Shown piece after piece: positions 24,142 through 33,520 of a DNA stretch of 64,000 nucleotides; within the stretch, counting starts at the first letter, position 1; each line of letters begins with the position of its first letter. Position numbers and translations under genes: made by a program. Source of the DNA: Alphaproteobacteria bacterium (lineage in GTDB: Bacteria; Pseudomonadota; Alphaproteobacteria; GCA-2731375); NCBI GenBank assembly GCA_016776605.1, contig JADHTB010000019.1, positions 1-64,000 of the forward strand. Reading direction: 5' to 3'. The notes beneath the pieces are model-generated. The model worked only from the letters and a program-made list of their open reading frames with translations. It had not been told where the DNA came from and did not search any database.

Positions 24142-24930
24142 TCAGACGACGGGCGACAGACCGCCATCAACGTTGATCGCCGTCCCTGTGATGTAGGAGC
24201 CCGCATCGGAGGCCAGGAAGCACGCCATGTTGGCGAATTCTTCGGCCGTACCCAGTCGACCCATTGGAACCCCACGTTCCACCGCCATGCCCGAGAGGAA
24301 TTCGTCCATGGGCATCTCTGGGGCAAGGGCTTCGTGTCGGCGTACCCATTGTCCACTTTCAATGATGCCCGTGCACAAGGCGTTGACGAGTACGTTGTGG
24401 GACGCGCCTTCGCTCGCCAAAACCTTGGTCAGCGCCATGCCGGCCGCCCGCGTCACCGCCGTCGGCGCACTGCCGCCCCGGGGCGCCTTGGCCGCGGTAT
24501 TGAGAATATTGATAATTCGGCCCCATTTCCGCAGTTTCATTCCGGGCAGAGCCAAACGGCACAGACGCACCGCCGCCATCAACTTTAGATCAATATCGAA
24601 TTGCCAGGTCTCGTCGGTTATTTCTTCGAACTTTCCGGTTTGTGACGTGCCCGCGTTATTGACCAGAATATCTATCTGCCCGAAATCAGCCTGCACTTTG
24701 CCAAATAGCTCCGTGACCTGCGCGGCCTTGCTCACGTCCGCTGAATAAGCCATGACGCGCTGGCCGGTATCCTGGGCAATTTCGTCCCGCGTCGCCTCCA
24801 ACAGCTCCATACGCCGGGCCGCAATAGCGATATCCGCGCCGGCCCGCGCAAACCCGTGCGCCATGGCCTTACCCAACCCCTCGCTACCTCCGGTGATCAG
24901 GGCCACCCGCCCATCCATGCGCAATTCCAT
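24142..24930 (-). CDS. Short-chain dehydrogenase family protein lacking the catalytic Tyr/Lys
   Basis: The 262-residue protein has a clear SDR Rossmann fold: TGGSEGLGKAMA for cofactor binding and NNAGTSQTG. At the active site the usual Ser-...-Tyr-x-x-x-Lys is not visible; the expected YSASKAA position reads PTAVTRAAGMALTK, with Thr and Arg in place of Tyr and Lys. It may therefore be a binding protein or use another mechanism; this variant occurs in a recognised group annotated as SDR oxidoreductases. The C-terminus SYITGTAINVDGGLS is standard. GGAG lies upstream of ATG 24930. Confidence 0.85.
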   Translation of the reverse strand: MELRMDGRVALITGGSEGLGKAMAHGFARAGADIAIAARRMELLEATRDEIAQDTGQRVMAYSADVSKAAQVTELFGKVQADFGQIDILVNNAGTSQTGKFEEITDETWQFDIDLKLMAAVRLCRLALPGMKLRKWGRIINILNTAAKAPRGGSAPTAVTRAAGMALTKVLASEGASHNVLVNALCTGIIESGQWVRRHEALAPEMPMDEFLSGMAVERGVPMGRLGTAEEFANMACFLASDAGSYITGTAINVDGGLSPVV

Positions 24931-25119
24931 GACAGTCTCCCAAAATGCCTAAATCCAAGCGGGCATCATACAATCTCATCATGCCGATTGAAGTCATCAT
25001 TTAGCGTCCTTACATCTTTGTAAGCAATTTCCCCCATTTTACCGGCGCGGCGGTCGCATTGCCGCAACGGAAGTCCTATACAGGGCAACAGAGTTGTCTT
25101 CTAACGGTGGAGATACCGA

Positions 25120-26475
25120 ATGAGCCAAGACCCGGCCAATACGGCCAACGATCTAAACCTGCTGTCCGACCTTGTCGCTAAGGCGACGCGGGCCGGCGCG
25201 GAGGCCGCCGATGCGGTGTTGTTCGAATCCGCCTCGCTCGAAGTCAGCTACCGCCTGGGCGCGCGCGAGGATCTGGAGAGATCGGAAAGCAAAGACCTTG
25301 GCCTGCGGATTTTTCTCGGCCAGAAACAAGCTATTGTTTCCTCCACCGATATGTCCACGGACAGCCTGGAAGAATTACTGCAACGGGGCCTGGCCATGGC
25401 GCGCGCCATGCCCGATGATCCTTATTGCGGTCTGGCGGATACGGATCGCCTGTGCCGGGACATCCCCGACCTGGACCTCAACGACGACGGGGAGCCAACG
25501 CCAGAGGCGCTGTACGAGATGGCGGCGGAGGCCGAGGCAGCCGCCCTGGCGGTTGAGGGGGTTAGCAATTCCGAAAGCGCCGGCGCCGGTTGGGGCCGCA
25601 ACCGCATTGCCCTGGTCACGTCGAACGGCTTTGCGGGCGGTTACGCCACCTCATCCCATTCGCTGTTCGCATCCGTCATTGCGGGTGAAGGCACGGGGAT
25701 GGAGCGCGACTATGATTTCACCTCGGCCCACCATGCCGCGGACCTTGCCGAGGCCGCCGCCATCGGCACGGCGGCGGGCGAGCGGGCCGTTAGACGCCTG
25801 AACCCGCGCAAGGTCGAAAGCCAGAAATTGCCGGTGATTTTTGACCCCCGCGTCTCCCAATCCATGCTTGGGCACTTCACGGGCGCCACCAACGGTATAT
25901 CGGTGGCGCGCGGCACATCGTTCCTAAAGAATAGTCTGGGCAAAAAGGTATTCGCGGACGGCGTCAATATTGTCGATGACCCCCATCGGTCACGGGGCTT
26001 GGCGTCAAAACCGTTTGACGGTGAAGGCGTGGCAAACCACAAGTGGATGTTGGTGGAAGACGGTGAATTGGCTACTTGGATCATGGACACGGCATCGGCC
26101 CGGCAATTGGGTCTGGCAACCACTGGCCATGCCAGCCGGGGCACCTCGGGCCCGCCCTCGCCAAGCACGACAAATCTGTATATGCAGCCCGGCACCTGCA
26201 GCCGGGACGACCTGCTGGCCGGTGTCGCCACCGGTTTATACGTCTCTGAACTGATTGGTTTTGGCGTCAATGGCGTGACCGGCGATTACAGCCGTGGCGC
26301 CTCTGGTTTCTGGATAGAGGACGGCGTCCTGACCCATCCGGTGTCGGAATTGACCATCGCGGGAAACCTGAAAGACATGTTCTTGCATATAACCCCGGCC
26401 GACGATTTGACGTTCCGCTATGGCAGCAATGCGCCCACCTTGCGCATTGATGGCCTGATGGTGGCCGGAACGTGA
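25120..26475 (+). CDS. pmbA: PmbA/TldE, metalloprotease family subunit
   Basis: The 451-residue protein belongs to the TldD/PmbA family, whose heterodimer degrades unfolded peptides and matures microcin-like peptides. Recognisable parts are DAVLFESASLEVSYRLGAREDLERSE near the N-terminus and LYMQPGTCSRDDLLAGVATGLYVSELIGFGVNGVTGDYSRGASGFWIE near the C-terminus. PmbA lacks the zinc-binding HExxxH of TldD, and none is seen here. GGAG precedes ATG 25120. Its TGA overlaps the GTG of the next gene. Confidence 0.94.
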   Translation: MSQDPANTANDLNLLSDLVAKATRAGAEAADAVLFESASLEVSYRLGAREDLERSESKDLGLRIFLGQKQAIVSSTDMSTDSLEELLQRGLAMARAMPDDPYCGLADTDRLCRDIPDLDLNDDGEPTPEALYEMAAEAEAAALAVEGVSNSESAGAGWGRNRIALVTSNGFAGGYATSSHSLFASVIAGEGTGMERDYDFTSAHHAADLAEAAAIGTAAGERAVRRLNPRKVESQKLPVIFDPRVSQSMLGHFTGATNGISVARGTSFLKNSLGKKVFADGVNIVDDPHRSRGLASKPFDGEGVANHKWMLVEDGELATWIMDTASARQLGLATTGHASRGTSGPPSPSTTNLYMQPGTCSRDDLLAGVATGLYVSELIGFGVNGVTGDYSRGASGFWIEDGVLTHPVSELTIAGNLKDMFLHITPADDLTFRYGSNAPTLRIDGLMVAGT

Positions 26476-27278
26476 GCCAACTGGAACAGGATTACGCCTT
26501 ATTGTTGGAAACGGTACGCGAAGGCGGCGCGTTGGCGCTCAGCTATTTCCATGACGGCGTAAAGCATTGGCAAAAGGGGCCGGATGATCCGGTATCCGAG
26601 GCGGATCACGCAGTGGATGATCTATTGCGAAAAAAGCTGCTCGCTGATCGGCCCACGTATGGTTGGATGTCCGAGGAAACCGAGGATGACCCCAAGCGGC
26701 TTGATTGCCGCGATATCTGGGTCGTAGACCCTATCGACGGCACCCGTGCATTTATCCAACAGCGTGCGGAATTTACTGTCTGTGCCGCTTTGGTACGGGA
26801 CGGCCGGCCACTCGCGGGTGCAGTGTACAATCCGGCCACGGAAGAATTCTACGACGCGGTGCTGGGTGGCGGCGCCCGCCTGAACGGAGAAACCATTCGT
26901 GTCAGCGCGGCCACGGACTTTGAAGGCGCGCGCCTATTGTCCGGCCGGCATATTTTCAAGAACGCCGGCCCCGCGGACAAGCCTGCCGATGTCACTATCC
27001 ATATGGTTAATTCGATCGCCTATCGAATGTGCCTGGTAGCTGATGGCCGGTATGACGCCTGCATCTCGCTATCGGGCAAATGTGATTGGGATATCGCCGC
27101 CGCGGAATTGATTTTGGCGGAAGCCGGCGGCGTCAATACCAACTCCCATGGCCAGGACTTCAGATATAATTTGCCCGAACCACGGCATAAATCGGTGATT
27201 GGCGCGGGACCAAAGATGCACGCCCATGTATTGCAATTTCTGGACACCATGGAGCGGCCACTAGGCGCCAAGTGGTAA
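26472..27278 (+). CDS. CysQ-like 3'(2'),5'-bisphosphate nucleotidase / inositol monophosphatase family
   Basis: The 268-residue metal-dependent phosphatase shows the family motifs EETEDD, WVVDPIDGTRAFI and CDWDIAAAELILAEAGG. The substrate is probably 3'-phosphoadenosine 5'-phosphate, but inositol or other phosphomonoesters cannot be excluded. Translation begins with GTG 26472, overlapping the pmbA stop (GTGA), a pair also seen in other alphaproteobacteria. Confidence 0.9.
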   Translation: MSQLEQDYALLLETVREGGALALSYFHDGVKHWQKGPDDPVSEADHAVDDLLRKKLLADRPTYGWMSEETEDDPKRLDCRDIWVVDPIDGTRAFIQQRAEFTVCAALVRDGRPLAGAVYNPATEEFYDAVLGGGARLNGETIRVSAATDFEGARLLSGRHIFKNAGPADKPADVTIHMVNSIAYRMCLVADGRYDACISLSGKCDWDIAAAELILAEAGGVNTNSHGQDFRYNLPEPRHKSVIGAGPKMHAHVLQFLDTMERPLGAKW

Positions 27279-27326
27279 CCGCGCCCGAGGTCCGGCGGCG
27301 GGTCCTGGGCACGGCGTTGGCCGCGG

Positions 27327-28253
27327 TTAATCGTAGTCAATCCGCGTGACGTATTTGTCATCATCATGGGCGGCCCAGTACATTTGACGCAAACGCTGGG
27401 TCAGCGGGCCGGGGCTGCCATCGCCAACAAGAGCGTCGTCCAGCCGGGTTACCGGCATCACGCCGCCGGCGGTGGAGGAGAGGAAAATTTCGTCCGCCTG
27501 ACGCAATTCGTCCTCGGTTAAAGTGCCCACATCGACTTTGACATTGAGGGACTGGGCCAGTTCGATCACCGTCATTCGGGTGATGCCCAACAGTACCCCG
27601 CCAGCCGGCGTGATCAGCCGGCCGCCGCTGCTGGCAAACAGATTGAAGCCCGGACCTTCCGTGATATTGCCATTGCCGTCCGTTAGCACGGGCGTTTCAG
27701 CACCTCGATCATAGGCCTCGAAAAGGCCCTGCACCATATCGCCCCAGTGAAAGTTTTTCACGGTTGGGTCAACGGAATCAGGCGAGATACGGGGTATGCT
27801 GCTGATTGTCAGATGCAGGCCCTGTTGCTGTTTTTCGGGCGAGGCAATCCAGATATAAGGGATCGCCAGGGCATAGAAACGGTTTTCACATTCCCGTGGG
27901 TCCCGGCTGCCGGGCGGCGGCGTGCCCCGGGTTAGAATAACTTTTACGTAGGCTTCCCGCAGGCCGGTTCGGCGCACACATTCGGTCAATATGGCGGCTA
28001 TTTCATCCCGCTCGTAAGGCGGATGCATATGCAGTTTCTCAATGCCGCGAAAGAACCGGTCCAAATGATCGGCCAGGCGGAAGAAACCCCCGCCCCAGAC
28101 TGCGACCACGTCATAGGTCACATCGGAATGCAGAAACCCCCAATCGGAGCTGGGTATCCGCGCCTCGGCAATGGGCACATAATCCCCATCAACAAAGGCG
28201 ACGCCGTCTGCAAAGGGATTGTGGCTTTCCGGTAAGGTTTCGGTCTGGCTCAT
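27327..28253 (-). CDS. Fold-type IV aminotransferase resembling (R)-amine transaminases
   Basis: The 308-residue PLP enzyme belongs to class IV with the branched-chain and D-amino-acid transaminases. Catalytic Lys is in DPTVKNFHWGDMVQ. Several stretches agree with what I recall of the (R)-selective amine transaminase group: FLHSDVTYDVVAVWGGGFFRLADHLDRF at the N-terminus (broken here for length: HSDVTYDV then FRLADHL), and GSPGPLTQRLRQMYW near the end. GAGGA precedes ATG 28253. The gene is followed 35 bases later by a molybdopterin oxidoreductase, so they may be co-transcribed. D-amino-acid or branched-chain activity remains possible. Confidence 0.85.
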   Translation of the reverse strand: MSQTETLPESHNPFADGVAFVDGDYVPIAEARIPSSDWGFLHSDVTYDVVAVWGGGFFRLADHLDRFFRGIEKLHMHPPYERDEIAAILTECVRRTGLREAYVKVILTRGTPPPGSRDPRECENRFYALAIPYIWIASPEKQQQGLHLTISSIPRISPDSVDPTVKNFHWGDMVQGLFEAYDRGAETPVLTDGNGNITEGPGFNLFASSGGRLITPAGGVLLGITRMTVIELAQSLNVKVDVGTLTEDELRQADEIFLSSTAGGVMPVTRLDDALVGDGSPGPLTQRLRQMYWAAHDDDKYVTRIDYD

Positions 28254-28288
28254 GACATCCTCGGTTGACTGCTAAATTTAAGGGGTCG

Positions 28289-30370
28289 TCAGGCTGGTTT
28301 GATCCAAATACGGTTATCGTGAAAAGCGGCCCCGCCAACCGGCGCCACCGGGTCGGCACCGGTAAGAACATTGATGCCGCGGCCGCCGGCGAAAGCGGCG
28401 TTGGGCCAAATACTTTCGACCACCACCACGCCCCGCTGCAAGCCAGCAAAAATTTCCACGGCGATGAGCAAGTCGCCGCGATCATTGCCCAGCTGGACGA
28501 TGTCATCATTGCCAACACCCAGTTCAGCCGCATCGTCGGGATGGAGCAAGACCGTCGGCTTCCCCTCGCGCGCGATCGATGTCGGCGTCTCGGTGAAGGA
28601 AGAGTTTAGGTAACTGCGGGCCGGCGCGGTGACCAGACGGAACGGCATGGCCTCGGTCGCCTCTTCAATCACCGGCCAATGGTCGGGCAGGCTCGGCATC
28701 GCGCCGGCGGCTCCATCGGGGCCGAAGCCGTGGGGCAGGACATCCTGCCATTTTGGGGCAAAACGGAACTTGCCATCCGGATGCGCGAAGCCATCAATAT
28801 AATGCGCCTTGGCAAAATCAGGCTGGCAATCAATCCAGCGCTGATTCCGAAGATTTTCCACATCACCCCAGCCGGATGCCTGCAGCGTCCAATCAATTAA
28901 TTCCAAGGCTGTCATCTCACAACCCGCATGCGCCACCCCCAGGCGCTTGGCCAATGCGTTGATCACCTGATGATTGGAGCGGCATTCGCCCGGCGCTTCG
29001 ACCACCTTGGGACCCAGGGTGATATATTGATGGCCGCCCCCCTGATAAACATCATCATGCTCCAGAAACATCGTCGCCGGCAGCACAATATCCGCCGCCT
29101 GGGCGGTCTCCGTCATAAATTGTTCATGCACACAGACGAAAAGATCATCCCTGGCAAAGCCCTGACGCACCAGATTATGATCCGGCGCCACGCGCATGGG
29201 ATTGGTGTTTTGAATGAACAACGCGGTCACGGGGGGACCGTCTCCCAAATCCCTCGGGTCACCGGTCAGCACCGGACCGATACGTGATTGATCCAGCACC
29301 CGGATCGACGGATCCAGCACATCCAGCCCTTCGATCATGCTCTTGTTCCAGTGATAAATGCCGCCATTATTGTGGAAGGCGCCACCACCTTCGTGCAGCC
29401 AGGCCCCGGTGACGGCGGCAATACAAGATGCCGCATGCATATTGACGACGCCGTTCCGTTGCCGTGAAAAGCCATAGCCCAGGCGAAAAAAAATCTTTGG
29501 TGTCTCGCCAATCAGTTTCGCAAAGGCCTCGATATCCGCAACCGGGACGCCACTGATGGCTTCCGCCCATGCCGGCGTCTTGTCACGCAAATGCGCCTCC
29601 AATTCGGTCGGGCAGTCCGTGTATTTTTCCAGATATTCGCGGTTCGCCAGGCCATCGCGAAACAGGATATGCATCACCGCGCAGGCCAGCGCCCCATCCG
29701 TGCCAGGCCGCACGCAGAGGAACAGATCGGCCTGTTTCGCCGTGTCATTGCGATAGGTGTCGATATGGACAATTTTAGCGCCGCGCTGCTTGCGGGCGCT
29801 GCTGGCATGGGTCATCACATTGACCTGGGTATTCACCGGATTGGTGCCCCAAATCACCAGACAATCAGCCTGGGCCATTTCGCGTGGATCGGCGCCGGCC
29901 AGAAGTCCCGTACCGGCAATGAAACCGTTCCAGGCCGAGGTTACGCAAATGGTCGCGTGCATACCGGAATATTTCTTGGCGTGACGAAGGCGGTGGATAC
30001 TGTCCCGCATTATCAGGCCCATGGTGCCGGCATAAAAATATGGCCACACGGTTTCCGAGCCGTGCGTTTGCTCGGCCCGAAGCAAGGCTTCGGCAACCTC
30101 ATCCAGAGCGTCATCCCACGAGACGGGCGCGAATTCACCCGAACCCTTGGCTCCCTTCCGCCGTAATGGCCCGGTCAATCGGTCGGGATGATGGATGCGT
30201 TCGGCGTACCGCGCGACCTTGCCGCAGATCACCCCGGCGGTGTAGCCATTGTCTTTTGCACCACGGACGCGGCCAATGGTATGGGCATCCAATTTCTCTA
30301 CCTCAAGCGCACAGGTCGACGGACAATCGTGTGGACAGGCGCTAAAGCGGATTTCCGGCTTGGCATTCAT
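28289..30370 (-). CDS. Molybdopterin-dependent oxidoreductase with [4Fe-4S] cluster
   Basis: The 693-residue protein has an N-terminal iron-sulfur motif with Cys12, Cys16, Cys20 and Cys49 (CPHDCPSTC then VICGKV), three molybdopterin domains (VIWGTNPVNTQVNVMTHAS; TALFIQNTNPMRVAPDHN), and a C-terminal dinucleotide-binding beta-barrel (PTVLLHPDDAAELGVGNDD). ATG 30370 with GGGAG upstream was chosen over the in-frame start at 30394. No Tat signal is seen, so it is likely cytoplasmic. The substrate is unknown; relatives are annotated only as molybdopterin oxidoreductases. It is divergent from a TetR regulator that may control it. Confidence 0.88.
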   Translation of the reverse strand: MNAKPEIRFSACPHDCPSTCALEVEKLDAHTIGRVRGAKDNGYTAGVICGKVARYAERIHHPDRLTGPLRRKGAKGSGEFAPVSWDDALDEVAEALLRAEQTHGSETVWPYFYAGTMGLIMRDSIHRLRHAKKYSGMHATICVTSAWNGFIAGTGLLAGADPREMAQADCLVIWGTNPVNTQVNVMTHASSARKQRGAKIVHIDTYRNDTAKQADLFLCVRPGTDGALACAVMHILFRDGLANREYLEKYTDCPTELEAHLRDKTPAWAEAISGVPVADIEAFAKLIGETPKIFFRLGYGFSRQRNGVVNMHAASCIAAVTGAWLHEGGGAFHNNGGIYHWNKSMIEGLDVLDPSIRVLDQSRIGPVLTGDPRDLGDGPPVTALFIQNTNPMRVAPDHNLVRQGFARDDLFVCVHEQFMTETAQAADIVLPATMFLEHDDVYQGGGHQYITLGPKVVEAPGECRSNHQVINALAKRLGVAHAGCEMTALELIDWTLQASGWGDVENLRNQRWIDCQPDFAKAHYIDGFAHPDGKFRFAPKWQDVLPHGFGPDGAAGAMPSLPDHWPVIEEATEAMPFRLVTAPARSYLNSSFTETPTSIAREGKPTVLLHPDDAAELGVGNDDIVQLGNDRGDLLIAVEIFAGLQRGVVVVESIWPNAAFAGGRGINVLTGADPVAPVGGAAFHDNRIWIKPA

Positions 30371-30605
30371 ATTTGAACACTCCCAAGAGCACATTTAGAT
30401 TGAATATGCCTTCATTGTTTAAAATAAAGCAATAAATTCAACGGCTTCTATCTCTGTAGAGACCCCACTTAATCGAAAATTTCTCTATTTAAACCGCTGA
30501 AAATCTCTCACCTGATTTTTATCGTTGCGATGCCCTTTGTCGAGGGACTTTCGTCAGATTTCAAGGCGGCCCATTTCTCTGCCAGACGGACTATGCCGCG
30601 ACGGT

Positions 30606-30658
30606 TCCCAGACGTTGGGAGACTTTGTTTTTGTTTTATGACGACCGATCTGTATAAT
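30606..30658 (+). promoter_or_regulatory. Promoter and inverted repeat upstream of tetR-type gene
   Basis: A perfect -10 hexamer TATAAT is at 30653-30658 with TTGTTT (30631-30636) 16 bp upstream. Transcription would begin at about the ATG at 30665, giving a leaderless or nearly leaderless message. TCCCA (30606-30610), 5-bp spacer, TGGGA (30616-30620) is a candidate operator between the divergent genes. Confidence 0.45.
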
Positions 30659-30664
30659 AAAAAA

Positions 30665-31252
30665 ATGATACTGCAAAACAAACAGCGCGACGGGTTGATC
30701 TGGGCCGCTGCGAAACTGTTCCGACGGCAGGGGTACAGTGGCACCGGTTTGCGCGACATTCTGGCCGCCAGCGGCGCGGCCAGGGGTTCCCTCTATCACT
30801 ACTTTCCGGACGGCAAGGAAGAGATCGGCGCGGCGGCGGTGACGGCGGCAGGCGGCTTGGTGACGGAAACCTTTACCGAACTGGCAAAACAGTCGGACAG
30901 CCCCGCGGATTTCCTGCACCGCTATACCGAGTTGCTGGTGCGTTGGCTGGAAGCCTCAAAATTTCGCGACGGCTGTCCCATCACCACCACCCTGTTGGAA
31001 ACTACCCCTGCTTCCCGCCCCATAACCGTGGCGGGGCAAGCCGTGTTCGCCGATTGGCTGGCGGCGCTGGCGGCAATGCTGGCGCGCCACGGCTGGCCGG
31101 CGGATCGTCGCGCCGCCACGGCCACCGCCATCATTGCCGGCCTGGAAGGCGCCCTTATGCTGGCCCGGGTGCAGGGCAGCGCCCAGCCCATCCACGATAC
31201 GGCCCAGGCGCTTTGTATCTTATTGGAAATGCCGGAAAAAGAATCTCTCTAG
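30665..31252 (+). CDS. TetR/AcrR family regulator, LmrA/YxaF-like C-terminus
   Basis: The 195-residue protein starts with a TetR DNA-binding domain (DGLIWAAAKLFRRQGYSGTG, LRDILAASGAARGSLYHYFP) followed by a ligand domain of the LmrA/YxaF type (FRDGCPITTTLLET). ATG 30665 was chosen; the in-frame ATG at 30638 lies before the -10 box and would be untranscribed. It is divergent from the molybdopterin oxidoreductase and about 100 bases ahead of the enoyl-CoA hydratase, so it probably represses one or both. Confidence 0.9.
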   Translation: MILQNKQRDGLIWAAAKLFRRQGYSGTGLRDILAASGAARGSLYHYFPDGKEEIGAAAVTAAGGLVTETFTELAKQSDSPADFLHRYTELLVRWLEASKFRDGCPITTTLLETTPASRPITVAGQAVFADWLAALAAMLARHGWPADRRAATATAIIAGLEGALMLARVQGSAQPIHDTAQALCILLEMPEKESL

Positions 31253-31355
31253 GCAGGGGCCTGACGAGACGGTAGCTTGCCGTCAGCAAGCCATTCCTTG
31301 TCTCGCGAGCAGATGGCACACGATTTTTAGACAATCCCTGGAAGGAAAACCAACG

Positions 31356-32153
31356 ATGGCTGATCTTGAAATGACCATAGCGGATGGCGTCGCCACCCTG
31401 ACCATGAACCGGCCCGAGGCGCGCAACGCCCTGTCCATGGAGATGCGCAGCCAGATGGACGAGCTTTTCCATCAGGTGGAATTCAACGATGCCGTCCGTT
31501 GCGTGGTGCTGGAAGGCGCCGGTGATCATTTCATGGCCGGCGGCGATGTGAAGAACATGCACGAATATCTGAGCAGTCACGACGAAGCCGAGACCCAGAG
31601 CTATTTTTTGCACCGCATTCATGACCTGCACACCATCATGTATTCCATGCGCCGCATGCCCAAACCCGTCGTGGCCAAGATGCGCGGCGCGGCTGCCGGC
31701 GCCGGCGTTTCCCTGGCCGCGGCCTGCGATCTGGTGATCGCGGAAGAGGATGCCTTTTTTACCCTGGCCTATTGCAACATTGGCACCACGCCCGATGGCT
31801 CCTCGTCCTTCCATCTACCCCGCGCCATCGGCATCAAAAAGACCATGGAGATGACACTGCTGGGCGACCGTTACACGGCGCAGCAGATGGCCGATATGGG
31901 CCTGGTGAATTTTGTTGTGCCTGGCGCCAAACTGGATGAAGAATGCAATAAGCTGACCACCCGCCTGGCGAACGGCCCCACCCACGTCTATGGCATGGGT
32001 AAAAAACTAATGTACCGGTCGCTGGAGAATGAATTCGAATCCCAGTTGCAGTTGGAAGCCGAATGCTTTGCCGATTGCGCCAAACGTGCCGACTATCGCG
32101 AGGGCGTGGCCGCCTTCGTCGAAAAACGCAAAGCCAAATTCACCGGGAACTAA
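31356..32153 (+). CDS. Enoyl-CoA hydratase/isomerase family protein
   Basis: A 265-residue crotonase-fold protein with MNRPEARNALSMEMR, the oxyanion-hole GDHFMAGGDVKNMHEYL, and KMRGAAAGAGVSLAAACDLVIAEEDAFF. The residues after this (LAYCNIGTTPDGSSSFHLPRAIG) fit the 1,2-epoxyphenylacetyl-CoA isomerase (PaaG-like) group with an Asp at the catalytic position rather than the two Glu of hydratases. GGAAGGA at 31341-31347 precedes ATG 31356; the open frame upstream to 31134 overlaps tetR in another phase. Confidence 0.9.
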   Translation: MADLEMTIADGVATLTMNRPEARNALSMEMRSQMDELFHQVEFNDAVRCVVLEGAGDHFMAGGDVKNMHEYLSSHDEAETQSYFLHRIHDLHTIMYSMRRMPKPVVAKMRGAAAGAGVSLAAACDLVIAEEDAFFTLAYCNIGTTPDGSSSFHLPRAIGIKKTMEMTLLGDRYTAQQMADMGLVNFVVPGAKLDEECNKLTTRLANGPTHVYGMGKKLMYRSLENEFESQLQLEAECFADCAKRADYREGVAAFVEKRKAKFTGN

Positions 32154-32237
32154 GGATTTAACCGCGTCCGCCAGCCTTCCCAAAAGTTGCCGCCGTCACC
32201 AAAATGATCCAACCATCAGGCCATCTTCGCCTGCCCC

Positions 32238-33449
32238 ATGAAGGACGCGTATAACGTCATGCCCGAACAAAAGTTCATCATTGCCGGCGGTGGCATCGGC
32301 GGTCTTGCCGCCGCCCTGGGCCTGGCGCAAAAGGGCTATGGCAGTATCGTTCTGGAAAAATCAACGGAATTGAGCGAGATCGGTGCGGGCATCCAATTGG
32401 GGCCCAACGCCTTTCATTCCTTCGACTATCTGGGCGTTGGCGACGCCGCGCGAAAAAATGCCGTCTATGTGGACCAACTCCGCCTGATGGACGCCATGAG
32501 CGGCGACGAGATCATGCACATCCCCCTGGACGAGCCATTCCGCAAACGTTTCGGCAACCCCTATGCGGTGGTGCACCGGGGCGATCTGTATGCCGTTCTG
32601 TTGCAAAGCTGCCAGGACAACGCCCTGATAGAGCTGCGGGTCAACGCCGACGTGGTCGGATATGACCAGGACGGCCAGGGGGTCAGCGCCAATTTGGCCA
32701 ATGGCGAACAGGTTGCCGGCACGGCCCTGATCGGCGCCGACGGTCTGTGGTCAAACGTGCGCCGCCAGGTGGTGGGTGACGATCAGCCCAGGGTATCGGG
32801 TCATACCACCTATCGGTCCGTCATCCCGACCGAACAAATGCCGGAAGATCTGCGCTGGAACGCCGCCACCCTGTGGGCCGGGCCGCGTTGTCACATCGTG
32901 CATTACCCATTGTCAGATTGGAAAATGTTCAATCTGGTGGTCACCTATCACAATCATGCGCCTGAACCGGTCGCCGGCAAGCCGGTCAGTCATGAAGAAG
33001 TGATGCAGGGCTTTGAGCACATCAACGAAAAAATCCTCAAAGTTATCCGCCACGGCAATAATTGGAAACTCTGGGTGCTCTGTGACCGGGACCCGGTGGA
33101 AAATTGGGTCGATGGCCGGGTCACATTGTTGGGCGATGCGGCCCATCCCATGCTGCAATATTATGCCCAGGGGGCCTGCATGGCACTGGAGGACGCGGTC
33201 TGTCTCTCCCACATGATGGCGCGCCATGGCGGCGATATCGCAGGCGCTTTCGCCGCCTATAACGAACAGCGCATGATCCGCACGGCACGGGTTCAACTGG
33301 GCGCGCGCGCCATCGGCGATCACATCTACCACCCCGACGGGGCACACGCCCGGGTACGCAACCATATCATGGAGAATTTGTCGGTAGAGGATTACTACGA
33401 CCGCCTGGAATGGCTGTACGGCGGCACCGGCCTGGACGAGAGTTCATAA
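32238..33449 (+). CDS. FAD-dependent aromatic monooxygenase, 3-hydroxybenzoate 6-hydroxylase-like
   Basis: The 403-residue flavoprotein hydroxylase has the three family signatures: IIAGGGIGGLAAALGLAQKG, the DG motif LIGADGLWSNVRRQVVG, and the GD motif VTLLGDAAHPMLQYYAQGAC. The AGIQLGPNAFHSFDYLGVGDA stretch is like salicylate and 3-hydroxybenzoate hydroxylases. The start is uncertain: ATG 32238, or ATG 32259 which has AAGGA about 14 bases upstream. With the flanking PaaG-like protein and acyl-CoA dehydrogenase it suggests breakdown of an aromatic or alicyclic acid. Confidence 0.88.
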   Translation: MKDAYNVMPEQKFIIAGGGIGGLAAALGLAQKGYGSIVLEKSTELSEIGAGIQLGPNAFHSFDYLGVGDAARKNAVYVDQLRLMDAMSGDEIMHIPLDEPFRKRFGNPYAVVHRGDLYAVLLQSCQDNALIELRVNADVVGYDQDGQGVSANLANGEQVAGTALIGADGLWSNVRRQVVGDDQPRVSGHTTYRSVIPTEQMPEDLRWNAATLWAGPRCHIVHYPLSDWKMFNLVVTYHNHAPEPVAGKPVSHEEVMQGFEHINEKILKVIRHGNNWKLWVLCDRDPVENWVDGRVTLLGDAAHPMLQYYAQGACMALEDAVCLSHMMARHGGDIAGAFAAYNEQRMIRTARVQLGARAIGDHIYHPDGAHARVRNHIMENLSVEDYYDRLEWLYGGTGLDESS

Positions 33450-33520
33450 CCGCCGACAATTTTATTGGCACTTGATGACTGGCAAAGCCCGCTTTTATCC
33501 GCCGATGGCCAGGATCTGGT

